A DNA stretch of 64,000 nt from contig BFEA01000034.1 in NCBI GenBank assembly GCA_003427395.1, forward strand, positions 2,200,875 through 2,264,874, read 5' to 3'. Origin of the DNA: Chara braunii. Lineage: Eukaryota; Streptophyta; Charophyceae; Charales; Characeae. The notes under the pieces were generated by a model. The model was not told the DNA's origin and searched no databases. It was given only the letters and a program-made list of their open reading frames with translations. A program made the position numbers and the translations under genes. Positions 1 through 12,137 of this stretch are shown here, in pieces. Numbering within the stretch: the first letter of the stretch is position 1; each line of letters begins with the position of its first letter.

Positions 1-2955
1 GATTCAGTGTAAATAATTTTTGTAAAAGACTGAAAGAAATAATAATACTGTGAAACAAAGTGTCATTCTGGTTTGTCTGTCTCTTTGCCTGTCTTTCCTT
101 TCATTTTTCTTTTCTTTGCTCATCTTGTTTCTTCTTCTACTTCACATGCTCATGCTCTTAGTCAATAGTTCTATGACAATATATATACCCACACCTTTTT
201 TTCCAGTAAGACACAGGGAGGCACTAAAACGCAATCGTTGGCCGTAGTGAGTTCGATGAGGCCGCTATCATCAGTCCTCACCTGTGACTCATCTGGTCAA
301 GAGATTAATGCTCTGAGTTGCGTAACTGCTTACTTACGGAAAGTTATGAAGTGAGGAAATGACCCTCATTAAACGTAGGTTGCATACCCCAAATAGGAGT
401 GTCAAGTTCGTAAGAGGAAGCACTCGATGAATAGTCCGTCCACTCGGATTCCTATGCTTGAGGACAGGCGTTTCAGTGCTCGAAGCATGCTTGAGCACCA
501 GCTCGACCTGCCCTATGTTATTTAGTTAATCGGAAAACTGAATCCAATAGCTCCTTCCCTACTTCGCGCCTCGTGGGTATTAGCTTGTCAGACATGAGGT
601 GATATCATTTGCAGCTTCCCCCCCCCTCTTCAACCCTGACTAAGGCACTTTACCACGTATCTGCCCAACAGCGTCATCCACAGTAAAGCAGACACACAAA
701 GCTTTTGCCCTTGCTGTAACTTCTCTGAGGGCTTTACCTCTGGCACGAGACTGATATGCACAGAGGGGTATGGCTAGCTTACAGCCAAACCTCTGCACAA
801 CTAGCAACGGGTTCAGGTGACCTACAGACACAGTTCCTTTTTTCCCTAACCCCAGTATCACAATGCATGAATGCTCAGAAGATTTCCGACTGAGCACATC
901 CCCGCTTTCCGCTGTACTCTTGTACTAGGACCAACCAAGGTGACTGGACTTACAATAGAAGTCCGGCCGCTCATACATTCTTTGAGTATTTCACTGCTGA
1001 GGTTGGAACAGAAAGTCCGTGCCAAACTAGCTGGGCCTACGTGAGAGTTCCTTCCCGAGGTAGTGGTGAAACAAAAGGCCTGTTTAAATAGAGAAGGAGA
1101 ACCAACCGCTTTTTGTTCAATCAAAGCCCCAATTGATCTAGGTTTCACACACAGTAAATGTTACCCTTAAAGATTCGATGACACCTATCTGGATAGATTC
1201 TGCCGGAACTCTTTACCCGGATGGGGTACCAAACTCTCGTGCATCGATTCCACCAGCATGTTGAGCAGCCCTACCCGATCCACCCAGAACTTGCGAACTT
1301 CAAAGGTGAGTTCTCAAATCATGGTTTTTCGTTTAAAGGCACGGGGTAGTGGCTGAGGTGAACTTTCAGTGCGCCAACTAGATCCAAACCAAAACCCCTC
1401 AAATACACCCCATGAGGATTGACAAAACGTTTTTTCAATGTCCATAATTCTGTTGAACCCTGAACACGACCCATACTTATTTTTCTGTCTGATCACGACT
1501 CTAAACATTGATTGCAGTAGTTCGGACCCAAGCGCAATACTGAGGAGCTACCCTGAAACGATTCCACTCAAACATAACACTTAAACACTGAAGCAATTTT
1601 ATCATCCCACAAAGTAGCACGGGTTTTATCATTCGAAATAACTAGCAAAAGAGTAATGGGTAACACCTAATCACCGTCCATCATAAACTTTGCCAACAGA
1701 TAAGCGACTTTCCTATGTACGCGTCGTTTCTTGCCCATCGAACGGGTAATTGAGAACTGAAATAACCACTTTCTCACCCATTATGTAACCCCCAATTTTG
1801 ACTAGCCCTCTCTTTGTCGCTGCCAGTCTTTGCACTTTCCATATTCTACCCGAAGGCCTTTTGGCGAGAGCTTAGATGGCAATTCCCCATCAAGGAGCGC
1901 TACTAAGCTCGCCTGTTTTGACCTAGTAGGCTAGATTACAAAAGGTGATTGAGTACCAGGCACAATAACACGTAATGAGACACTACGCAGATAGAAAAAG
2001 TAAGGACAATCGCGCTATTGAAGAGATCATATCAACAGCTAGCACCTCCAAAAATGTCGTGCATGACCATCGGCTCATTCATACACTCCAACTAGCCCCA
2101 AGAAGTCCCCGCCTTCCGAAACGAAATCATACCCAATCCGACTCACTAAGTCGAAACGACAGAACACTGAAACGATGAAGACTTACCTTTCTAATTAGAT
2201 GCATATGATTGGTCCTCTGTGACAGATACCACATGCTCACGTTCAACGTGTTATTCCGAGTCCACTGGCCACTTACTGAAAATAGGTCATCGATGAACTT
2301 TGATACGCGGTTGCACCACCATAGATGGTTGACATCGACAGCACGACCGATAAAACGTGCTTATTGGGGAAATCAGAGTAGTCGTAACAGGGCGGTGCTC
2401 GAGTTTGCAATGTCGGTTCAAACAGATGCAACTCTCACTCTGCCAATAGTGACCTTACTAATTCCTCGCTAGTTCAACTCTTTTGAAAGGGCGAGAACGA
2501 CGGAAATAGAGCTCACATTTTAGGAAATGCCAATGGTCTCAGCATGACTAGCGCCATAAGCGCTCGCGTACAACAGCTAGTGGTCAAAATCTGATTTCCT
2601 CCCATAATGTCTGCTGGTGGTTCCCTACCGGCTCGTTCCCCTGCCCCGTTACACGTGACTCAAGCTAGCGAGCGCAGAGAGAACAAGCTGATACCATGAA
2701 CCAGGTGACGTCAACCAGAATAGGGAGTGCAATGGTCAGTCCTCGCTGGTTCCTTTCGCGTAGTTAATCAACAGGGGTCGGACGACATCAATCCACGAAG
2801 TCACGAGTCGTCGCCGGAAAGTCATGTGCGTTGATCAGCTCTCGTCGTGACTTCATTCTCACGCTCCTTACGTCTGAAAGTAAGCAAGAAAATTGTCTGT
2901 GCCAAGTGGCTAATGATTAGCGTAGACAGAGGGAAACCCGTCTTTTGTCTCACTT
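1..2955. other. Unassigned sequence, no gene recognised
   Basis: I read both strands and found no reading frame longer than about 96 codons and no recognisable protein motif, RNA gene or repeat structure. The left part (1-240) is AT-rich; the rest has mixed composition. It does not resemble the LTRs or element bodies to its right by eye, so it is probably older repeat or flanking DNA. Confidence 0.5.
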
Positions 2956-3416
2956 TCTTAACTGTCATGCAAGCGCCCCTCTCAACCGTGACTCTTGCCC
3001 CATCATCAGTGATGATGTCAAATTAGTGCCGTGTCCATAGCCCTGGCTCACCAAGCTGAACGTACCCGCTGTGTTACTCTCACCGCTGTTTCTCTCTCTC
3101 CGCGACTCTCTGCGCGCGTTGACCTCTTTCCGCGCGTCCTCTCCCACTTTTCCTCTCTGTCTGTCTTTGACGACCTTCTCAGTCCTGCCTCCCTCGCCCT
3201 TGAGCACGACCGCTGTAAGTTCCCTCTAACTACCTTACCGCGTTGCCCCTTGCTCGCCGACACTCGTCGTTCTCCCCTCTGTTGTGAACTCGCCCTCTGG
3301 CTACTCTCTTGCACCACGCTTCCTCGGCGTGTGACGCTCTGGCTTGCACGTGTGTTGACCTCTCCTCGCTCCCCCGGACTGCCACGTGGAGAGTGTGTGT
3401 CGCGTGTCCCTTTCAC

Positions 3417-3890
3417 TCACACCCCTTTTCCTGTCCTCCATCCTCTGGGACGCCACTGCCGCCCGCTGGTCTCGGCCCCGCTCTCCCCAGGTCTTGCCAG
3501 GGGGTGGTTTTTGCGGACCTGGCCTGGCCTGTTCCAGGACTGAAGGTCCGTCTGCCGGTCTCCTGCCTCGCTCATCTCGCTCTCCCCACATGAGTCCCGG
3601 TCCAGATGGGCTTGTTCCAGGTCTGCTGTGTCCATCGAGGTCTCGGTCTCATGATACGAGACCATTACCTGCATTTTTGTTGTCACTCCGTCCCTCCTAT
3701 AGAGCCTCTCCACACGATCCTTTGCCTCCGTGATCGCGGCCTGTAGCTTTGGGTCAGTCTGCATCTCCACCTCCTTAGCCCCTTCCACGTTAATCTTCAG
3801 TCTCACTTCGTCACCCCCATCGTAATTGAGCATCACCGTGATCCAGGGCCCTTCCCTAGACATAGGCTTCCAGCGAGCCTGGTGGTACAA
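3417..3890 (-). CDS. LTR-borne antisense ORF, unknown function
   Basis: A 157-codon open frame running against the orientation of LTR L1. It has a homologue in the A-type LTR remnant at 59406-59993 (+). Shared stretches include W-x-PMS-x-EGP, GGDE-x-RLK, a VEGA block, DGVT followed by a short beta-like stretch and SYHE/TYHE, then AHLDRDS versus QHLDRDS and QVR-x-NHP near the end. Both copies sit at the same place in the LTR and both are antisense. I do not recognise the family. The composition is charged and soluble, with no signal peptide or membrane segment. The conserved peptide suggests past coding function, but it could be chance retention; no dN/dS test was possible here. Confidence 0.45.
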   Translation of the reverse strand: MYHQARWKPMSREGPWITVMLNYDGGDEVRLKINVEGAKEVEMQTDPKLQAAITEAKDRVERLYRRDGVTTKMQVMVSYHETETSMDTADLEQAHLDRDSCGESEMSEAGDRQTDLQSWNRPGQVRKNHPLARPGESGAETSGRQWRPRGWRTGKGV

Positions 3891-4673
3891 GATTACCAGT
3901 AGCCCGGTCTATAGCCATGCAACGCCATAGCCAAGCCTTTCTCAGCGGACCTCGCACAACACAAGTCAGCCCTCTCAGAATAGTAGGTCACCACTAGAAC
4001 ACACGCAGTAGACTTCTCACAGGGCCCACAAAAACGTTGTAGAAGCGTTCAGCAGGGAACAACGTTCTGGCTTCTCAGAGCAGGGAGGGCACACCTCATG
4101 CACACCATGCAACTCCATTCCCCTCTTTTCCTTATAGCCTAAGATCCCTGTTTTCTAAACGCGAGATAACTCTCAGAGTTCTAAGCTCTAACAATTTACG
4201 AGATCATAATTAATAGAATAGATAAGAATAAATTAAAATAAACAGAAGAATGGCGTGGAGCAAAACACCAACAGTCACAATGCCTACCCCAACTTTCGGC
4301 CACTAGTCGTTCACTTTAATCGTGAAGTGACCACAGACTCTACACTCTGGTCCCATAACAAGATACTTCCGGCGTATTTTCCCTTTCAAAAGGCACCCTC
4401 AGACTATCTCTGATGGGTATCCGTGTCCGATGGTAAGGAGGGGGTTCATGACTTTCTATAGGGGGTGATGAACCTCCTGCTGATGCGGCCTCGGGTCGCC
4501 CTTCTTTTGGGGTCCTGTCGCGCGGCGCCCGATCGGGCCTCCCAACCGTCCGTACCGAAGAGACAGGCCAAGTCAGTCAGGGCCACAGACTGCAGCCGCG
4601 CTCGAATTTTGAGCCGTTCGACTTCCCGCGAAGCAACAAAGGGAATGGCATTAGAAAAAGACCTAACAGTAAC

Positions 4674-4758
<85 letters not shown>
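4674..4758. repeat. (TAA)n microsatellite in LTR L1
   Basis: An almost pure TAA run with one GTAA interruption near the middle. The homologous A-type LTR at 58713-58766 carries an ATT/ACT run at the same relative position and in the opposite orientation, as expected for the inverted copy. Confidence 0.9.
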
Positions 4759-4759
<1 letters not shown>

Positions 4760-5499
4760 CAAAGAAATAAAAGGAAACATAGTGCTCAGATTTCTCTTCT
4801 ACCCTCGAACACAGCTACCGGGCCCCAACGCTTGGTCCAGGCGTCCGCACGGGTTGTCGCTACCACACCCCAGCACCTGGTCCGGATCACAACCACTAAC
4901 ACTAGACAGTCCCTTCAACTCCGATCAGGCCAGGCTATTCGGCAGCGACCGCGGCTGGGAAATTAGACCGCCGGCCAACCCCAAATTAAAGCAAGAACTT
5001 AGGCCCTCGCATAGACTTGACAATTAGTTTTTATTTTTCTTCTCTCATATTGTCTTTCCTTTTTTACTTCCCCCTTCTTGGTCTTTTTTCTATCTGACAG
5101 CGACATATGTCGCGCACACCTAACCCATAACCTGGTTAGGGTGTGATCGGCGCGCTGTAGAAATAACAGCGCCGGTCTTTCCAACTTCGCGTCCCAGGAT
5201 GAACCCGACGGCTACCGTGGCCACAGGCCGGTAGTGCTCTGCTGTACAGCAGGGCGCCGAGCCTGCACGGACCAATGGAAAGCACTGTGGCACACCCCTT
5301 TTGCTGGGGGCAGGCAGCAACAAGACTGATCTATAAACAGGGTCCCACTCGGGTATACCATGAGTGTTACACAGGTTTGGAGACAACCCGATGAGCAGCG
5401 AGCGCTCAGGTAAGGGACAGGCACTGGGCAGGTGCCTGGCACGTGGAGGAGGGTCGGGACACCGCGCCCTCCAACAGCGGGACCGCCGCGCGCGACAGG

Positions 5500-5519
5500 T
5501 GGCGCCGTTGCCAGGGACC
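5500..5519 (+). other. Primer-binding site of L1 (tRNA-Asp)
   Basis: It begins TGGCGCCGTTGCC two bases after the LTR end. From memory of the plant tRNA-Asp(GUC) 3' end, it is complementary at 18 of 20 positions including the CCA tail. Homology to the leader of element A continues to about 5690 and then stops. Confidence 0.75.
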
Positions 5520-6719
5520 TTCGGTTGCCTGCCGGGGTCCTATGTGAACGGGCCTGGGTCTGGTTAATTGAAGCCCTAGCAAAACGATAAGTGAAAAAAT
5601 AGAATAGCATATAAGCTTTCACTGGGTAGTGGGAGTAAGACTATAAATTAATAGTTGGTACGAGCTTTGTGTTGGAATAGGTGTTTTAAGACACGACAAG
5701 TACAAATTGAAATACCCTGTATAGCATCTCGGCAAGTTTCAGTTTGTACGCCCCCTGGAAGATACTGGTTCCTTTTGTCTGCTGAAAAGGGAGCATATAG
5801 AATCATCCGTAGCGAAAAACCTAATCTACATAATAGAAATTGATGAGACCGCTTAAGAGGTTCTTCCCTACGATAGTCCCTTCTAGTTGTGACACTTCCT
5901 CCTATTTTTCATTCATCAAGTAGGTAACCTATGTTACACAGTCACTTTGATATTCTGTAGTCTTAGGCATTACCTCGATTAGATACCTAGGGTACTCTAG
6001 AAGACAGAAAAAACATTGATTTCAAACATAGCATAAATTTCCATGATTCGCAAGGTTTCTCAAATGCATCAAAGTTTTTGACTTTTTCATGTCCCTTTCA
6101 GAAATAATTACATAAAATAAAATATGGAAAAGACTGACCATAAACGTAAAGCATTTTTCAAACTATACGAGTCACATTTCATCCTATCGTTCTTGAACTC
6201 TTAGGCGTTTTTCTAAGCATCCTAGTTCAAGACTCGATGACACAAACTGTACACATATCCAAGATACACATTTCATCAACCAAAACCAAACACTGGATTA
6301 TCTCAATTGTGAAAGTGCAAGTGTTCATGTTTACCATCGGTATACCTCATAAATAAGTTCAGAACAAAGAAAATCAACTGAATACAAAATATAAGATCAA
6401 GATAATCCTTTCTGAAACATGAAATTTCATCACAAAAATTAATCACCCGTCTCATGTATCACCCGAATACAAATGTCGAGCCAGAAAAATATAAGGGACA
6501 TAACAAAATCCCCTAAGACTAATGAGTGTGGATAAAAATGGAGCACGCACTCTGTGACTGACAAAAAACACTATATCTGAAATTATATCTTAGAAGAATA
6601 GATAACACACTCACCACACTTTTTTCTCTACCCTCAATCACTAATATACAATGTCCTTTCTAAAAGAAAAACATAAGAATCCTATCGAGAGATATTTTAC
6701 TTTAATCCTCTAAAGTGAG
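5520..6719. other. Leader remnant, then AT-rich non-coding DNA
   Basis: 5520-~5690 is homologous, inverted, to the element A leader just inside its PBS (the 18666-18540 stretch). From about 5700 to 6719 the DNA is AT-rich with no long frame. It lies immediately 3' of element A's last ORF, so it may be the 3' untranslated region of A. I found no 3' LTR and no clear polypurine tract in it. Confidence 0.5.
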
Positions 6720-8680
6720 TCACAACTGCTCATACAATTGGACTTTGAATCCTTCCTTGATTCTCTTAATCAGGTTTTCTCTTCTATCAATGAGTCTGTT
6801 GTTTTCATCGAGGTCGATAAACCCTTTAGCCCTATCTGTCTTATATCCAGGACACTCATTTCTCCTATGAATCTCCTTCATACAGTATCAGCAAAACTTC
6901 CTTTCCTCCTCCTTTGTTCTTTTTGCAGATGATGGAAGATCCTGAGATGTCGTCCCGATTAACATTTCAAGATAAAACTTTTTTTTATCCTGTTCCCTTC
7001 CGTTATCAGTCAGGGAGAATTTTTCAACATTTTCACCAGGCGAGGTGACAATTCCAACCACTACCCCTTCGTCTTGTTTATCATCAAGTTTTTCCACTTC
7101 TCCTTCCTGTTTTTTATCTTTCTCTTTGTCCTTTGCCCCTTTAATGTCTCCTGTTTCGATTTTCGCCTGAATATCCATTTTGGACTTCTTCAATGCTTCT
7201 TCCACCTTTTTTCATCTCTTTTCCCATTTCTCGCTTTCTTGTCTTCTCTCATTATTCTCAGACTCAATTGTTTTATCTTGCTCACTAATTTTTACCTCCA
7301 ACTTACCAATATTTTTTTCCAACCTCTCTTTCTCCATTTTCTCCGTCTCCACCTCCTTGCTCTTATCATTAAGAGCAGTACTTAGTGACTCAACCTTCAA
7401 TTCCAACTTCCCTTGTTCAACTCTTGCCTTCCTTACCTCACCTTTCAAACTTTTTGCTTCCCTCTCCATCCTTGTCCACTGCATTTTTATTTTGTCTTCT
7501 CTCGCCCTTAACCTCTGAATTTGCTTCAGAATTTCAGGAATGTGGTTTGCCACCCCTTGCGTGAGTAACTCCGTCTTCTCCTTTATCCTGTCTTGGAGTT
7601 CCTGAATGAGGATTTTCAATTCCCTCTTCCTTCCTTCCTTCCTTCTTCCTTCTTCCACCTTTTCCAGCTTATTGGCCACTTTTGCTTCTTCTTCAAGGAA
7701 TCATTCACAATCTTCCCTCAGCATCTCATGGAGCCGGATTAATCTGTTTACATAAGACGTCAGTTTGGAACTTACCACAATCTCAGAGAGCAGTACTTTC
7801 TCCAGTTTTAGGCTCCAGGGTGCGTCCAAAGGCAACTCTTGTTCTCTTAACAGGGCAACGACTTGGTTCCTTCACTCTTGGTTGCTTTGTTTTCTCTTTT
7901 GCCTCTCTTCATCTGTCAATCTCCTCCATCCCTATTCCTTTGGAGGTTCTTCTGAAGTAGTTGCTTTAGCATTTCCTGATGGTCCTGCCTCTTCAACTTT
8001 CTCCTCATCCTTTTTCTTTTCTTTCCCTTCCTTCACCTTCTCACTTCCCTTCTTCTCCTTTCGAGACATGTCACTACCTTCCACTTCCTTCTCAACGCAT
8101 TTCCCCCTTCCTTGCGATTTAGCCTCCTTCACTGAGCCACTTCCATCTTGAGTCCTTGCCTTATCATCCCTTTGTTGAGGAGATGTCTCGTCTCCTTCAT
8201 TCGTCCTCTGACCTTTCTCACTACTTCAGATTCCCTCGGTGCTATTCTTGTCATCAACTGTTCTAACTTCTTATTTTCTCCCCATCTCCTTTTCTCTGCA
8301 AAAAGATCGATACTGTCTTCAAAGTCTTCCAAATTCGTACCATCGAAGATGATGTCATCTTCGATCTCATCCTTTGTCAAATCCCCATATTTAGCCCACA
8401 TTTCAGCTTTGAAGGTCATCCATCCCAGACAATCTGAGACAATCTCATCCATCTCCTTGTTGCATTCTCCCAACCCTGTTACTTTAAGTAACATGAGTTG
8501 AGTATCCCATTCCCTCCTGAAGGCATACTCTTCAAACTCCCTCAGGAACATTCTGAAAGTGTCCTCTTTCTTGTACACTGGCATCCCATCAAAATCCTTT
8601 GTCACCTGCCGCAACCTCTGTTGTCCTTCCCTGCCCGAAATTGGCCTGGAAGTCCCCGTCATCCCTCCCTTCTGTGTCAT
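6720..8680 (-). pseudogene. Second Gag-like ORF of element A (gag2), broken
   Basis: It starts at ATG 8680 (MTQKGG...), chosen because element B starts MAQRGA at the same place. The N-terminal part contains PVYKKED, RMFLREFEEYAF and FDGTNLEDF, a pattern like retrotransposon capsid domains. It is followed by a lysine/glutamate-rich linker, a long coiled coil (7679-7212, heptads rich in L, K and E), and a final part with a C-x2-C-x4-H-x4-C zinc knuckle near 6891-6855. The knuckle is interrupted by an in-frame TGA right after its first Cys (6888-6890); other stops fall near 8128, 7930 and 7210. The frame ends ...KVQLYEQL at TGA 6720. The gene lies 156 bp downstream of the integrase stop. A role as a second nucleocapsid-type protein is inference. 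Confidence 0.7.
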
Positions 8681-8835
8681 TGCCGCTCCTTCTTTCAAGA
8701 TTATGCCCGCACACAGAAAAAGAAAAAGAGGTTGGTGGACGCGAAACGGTGTTAGCAGGAGGGTAACAATATCAAATTTTGCAATGATTCTATCACAAGG
8801 TGTTTTAAGGGTATCAAGTTGTTTTTATTTTAGCT

Positions 8836-10161
8836 TCAAGTTTTAACCTCCTGCCTTACTCGAAATTTCTTCAACCTTGACCCAGAAACCCAATCTCGTC
8901 TTGATGTCTCATCCATCTCTTCTAGTTCATAGGCTCCATGATTCCCCTGACGTCGAACTCTGTAGGGCCCCAACAATCTCTTATCCAACTTTCTTGACCA
9001 CTGTTTCTCCAGGGATGAATCGTATAATAGTACTTCGTCCCCAATCGTCAGTGGTTCGTTTCTTACACGAGGAAGCCGATCTCATCTCTCGTTGTCTTTC
9101 CCATGACTGTCAGTCACCTTCTCGACTGCCTCCTGAATCCTTTCTTCTGTAACACTGACTTGCCTAGCTCTGATGTGAATTTCGCGATTACCCCAAGGTC
9201 ATCCAACAATTTCTTCACTTCTCCACATGTGAATTTCGATCCTCTATCCATTGTAAACTCTATCACGAAGGGGTATCGAAGGTAATATTACTTGATACAA
9301 TCAGCCAAGACTGCTCTAGTTTTGGTTCGGATGGATTTTCCATCAACAAACCCCGTAAGGTTATCTCTTGCATCAAAGATATAATTATATCCTCCAAGCC
9401 CCAACGGCATTGCCAGAAGATCCTGGTGGATCACTGCCCCCACATCTTTGATATTACCTTTGATGTAGAGGTTCCTTGTATCGGATCGGAGATCTGACTT
9501 GGCAAGGGACGCACGGCTCGCAGTATTTCCGAATCATCCCGTACATACCTTCCCAAAAATACAGTTCGGTCACCTTTTTGATGGTAGTGTCAAAACTCCT
9601 GTGACCACCTACGGGTCCATCGTGAAGAGCTGTTATGACATCGATCTTCCGATTTCTGCCACAAGTGACTCTCCTGGGAGGTCCCCTTTTATCCCTGATG
9701 AAGAGATGACTTCCCCTTACTATGTAGTGATCTCTCATGCGAAGAGTTTTTCCACTGACATCCCTTTCTCGCTTATCGCCGGAGAGAAGAAGTCTTATTT
9801 CTAGATGAAATCCGTCATATTCTTCTTCCCGGAAATCTTCCGAGATTTCACCCTGCTCAAACTGTTTTTCTTCCATCTCCTCATCAAACTCATGATCATC
9901 TCTCAACACTATCTCGTCTGCCTTTACTATCTCTCCTTCATTCTCAATCTGAACTTGCAGGAGCGAGTTGACAAGATAGTGTGCTTTTCCCATCGTCAGT
10001 AGGTGTTGATCCACTTGTCTTGCTCCTGCCTCAATTGTTACCGGATCGTTTGTCAACCTGTAGTTTTCTGCCAAAGTCAGTTCCACAATCCACTCTCCAT
10101 TCCTTTCTCCCCATGGGTCTTCTTCAACGAAAGGTCTCAACACCAACCCTTCAATTTTCAC
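8836..10161 (-). pseudogene. Integrase (pol) of element A, internally deleted
   Basis: 10161-9454 is open and carries a spacer (PWGERNGEW... LAENYR), then the integrase zinc-binding H-H-C-C domain (ALHDGPVGGHRSF ... CEPCVPCQ). The catalytic core follows with the first Asp in HQDLLAMPLGLGGYNYIFD and the second in EFTMDRGS. At about 9178 the frame jumps from ...GVIAKFTS to RARQVSVTEER, skipping roughly 95-100 codons present in element B, including the NAPVERG segment with the third catalytic residue (Glu). The C-terminal GPY module is kept (RLLGPYRV near 8980), followed by RRDWVSGSRLKKFRV and a TGA at 8836. Without the DDE Glu this integrase cannot be active. Confidence 0.8.
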
Positions 10162-10249
10162 AAAGTTGGTGGCGCAAACTACATGGGTTTTCCTCTCCTT
10201 GCTTCCTTATCATTGACACTTAGTTCTCATGAGTTCACATGAAGCTGCA

Positions 10250-10690
10250 GATCGTCTTCATCCAGGAATCCATCTACTGGTGGCGTTTCTTCCTTGGTAT
10301 CTCCAGGCTTTTCTCATGCTATCCTGCTTAACCCATCAGCCCTGTTTTTGTTTCCTGGGATATGTTCCAACTGAAAATCAAACATGCAGATGTATGTGAG
10401 TCATCTAACGATTGTAGGATTCGTGGGTGGAAAATTATTGAGGGAATACATAAGGGCAGTCGGATCTATCCTCAGGACGAATCTTCTCCCGTAGAGGTAG
10501 TGTCTAAAAACACGTAGGCAAAAGGTCTTTCCTTCCTTTCAAAATCTGTCTGTATCAGAACTCCTCGCAAGGCAGTGGGTCCGACATCAGTCCCTATGAT
10601 GAAGGGTCGCTCTATAACGGCTTCATAGTCTGGGACCCCCAACGCAAGACCTCCTTCCTCAAATTCCTTCTTCAAAATTTTCACTACTTG
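10250..10690 (-). pseudogene. RNase H domain (pol) of element A
   Basis: The frame from 10684 reads GVPDYEAVIERPFIIGTDVGPTALRG, the start of a Ty3/gypsy RNase H with its first catalytic Asp in the TDVG motif. The second half is out of frame: FDFQLEHIPGNKNRADGLSR near 10390-10325 matches the typical RNase H end (N-K/x-N-x-A-D-x-L-S-R). The stretch between them has stops and a frameshift. Element B has the same blocks at 38525-37947. Confidence 0.7.
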
Positions 10691-12065
10691 TTCTTGCTTC
10701 TCCCCCTATACCCGTTCCTGATTCTGTCTTACCAACATTCTCACATGTTCCGTCTTAGCAGCAAACTTCTCGATGAATATCCTTCAAAATCCGAACGTCC
10801 CAAGGAAACACCTCACCTCACTTATGTTCCTAAATGGCGTCGGTCACAAAATAATTTTGTTCGTTTTCCTGGTATCTGGGCGACGTCCCTGCCCATTGCA
10901 TACAAAGTCCAATATGGTGGTCTCTCTCATTCAGTGTCGAGACTTGGCTCCGCTTGCCATGAGGTTATATTCCTGTAACAGATCAAGCACCTTTCTGAGA
11001 TCATTGACATGATCCCAGACAAATTTTCTTATGCAAGGTGCAATCTCTTGTTCATCCTTCATCATTGGGCCTTTTATTGCAAGATCATCGATATAGGGTT
11101 CAGTAATCCGCGGACTGATCGGCTGCATAACCCTAATCATGCTTCGTTGTACCATGACTACCACGTTCGTCCATCCTTGGGGTGCCACGTTTATGTGAAT
11201 CAGTCCTCTTGGAGTGTGCATTGCAGTATTTGTCTATCGGCTAAATAAACTGGAAACTGGTCGTAAGCAGAGTACAGATCTATAAGCGAGATAGTAAACC
11301 TTTTTGCACATGCTTCAGAGAGTTGATCAGCGTTGGGGAGCCCTCCAACATCCCTAACTGTCACAACATTCAACCTTTACAAATCTTGCACCCACATGAG
11401 TACCCCATTCGGCTTAATGAAGCAGAACCACGGTGAGGCATAAGGTCCGCTAGAAAAACCTGCCACGTGAGAGTCAATCTTTCCATCAAGATATTCCACC
11501 ACCCTTCTCTGATCATCGGGATTTGGGTACTTGTCTCCTCTAATATTCCAAGGTTGATGTGAAACCGTGTGGATCATCCCTATCTTGTCTACATCCAACC
11601 TTTCTTTCTGGTCATCATTAAAGGCATAGGCGCAATGCTTCTCTTTCAATACGTCGATCACTAACGCCTTTTCCTGCTTAGTCAAAAACTCAGGTTCTTC
11701 AATGATCAAGTCTTTCTCAGTGTCTTCGTTAACACGGCAGGACTCTGCTCCTCATTTCTCCCTCATTTGTCTTATCAATTCTCTCTCTTGCTCATAGTAC
11801 ACTCCTTCTTCATGCGTTACTAAAACCGAAACTGGGTGACCTTTTTTGGCTACCGTCTTGTACCTCCTTTTTCCCCCTTGCTTGAGCCCACCCCTAAAAA
11901 ATGTTGACCGCTAGCTTGGGCATAAGGTCCCTGCATTTTCTCCTCTCGAGGGGGCGGTCTGTATATCAATTTCATCCTCCCTCCTTCAGGGTAATCATAC
12001 AGCTTGTCAGCCAAAGGCCAAATTGCCTCTGGCTCCACCATATCATAAGCGGATACCATGTACAT
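10691..12065 (-). pseudogene. Reverse transcriptase (pol) of element A
   Basis: Three fragments of one RT. The N-terminal part (12065-11850: VSAYDM... YRPPP) and then 11709-11377 carry NDDQKERLDVDKIGMI, YPNPDDQRRVVEYLDGKI and SSGPYASPWFCFIKPNG. After a frame break, 11330-10931 carries SLIDLYSAYDQF with the first catalytic Asp, MHTPRGLIHINVAPQGWTN and the active-site box YIDDLAIKG. All five core RT blocks are present in order, but stops near 11376 and a frameshift near 11225 break the gene. Closely similar to the intact frame at 39917-38682. Confidence 0.8.
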
Positions 12066-12137
12066 TGCTTGGTCTATGTTAGCCAGACTTAATGCTAACC
12101 CTTCACTTTCTTCTTCCTCATCTTCCTTATCAGATCC

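Larger units (their letters stand above)
2960..5497 (+). repeat. LTR 'L1' (A-type), + orientation; outer edge not resolved
   Basis: The right edge is sharp: the LTR ends in GCGCGACA at 5497, followed by GG and a tRNA-Asp primer-binding site, the same junction seen at 18689 and 45496 on the other strand. Read on the minus strand it aligns with 18689-18979 and then, after the element B insertion, with 58640-60000. Shared landmarks are the palindrome CTGCTGTACAGCAG (5239-5252), a TAA microsatellite, the stretch GGACCCCAAAAGA, a GTTATGGGACCA stretch and an antisense ORF (3417-3890). Homology is clear from 3417 to 5497; the left limit near 2960 is a guess. No second copy in the same orientation is present in the window. 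Confidence 0.7.

Noticed and set aside
3031-3733. Overlapping + strand frames of 94-170 codons
   Set aside because: Arise from CT/GC-rich composition opposite the antisense ORF; no homologue at the second LTR copy.
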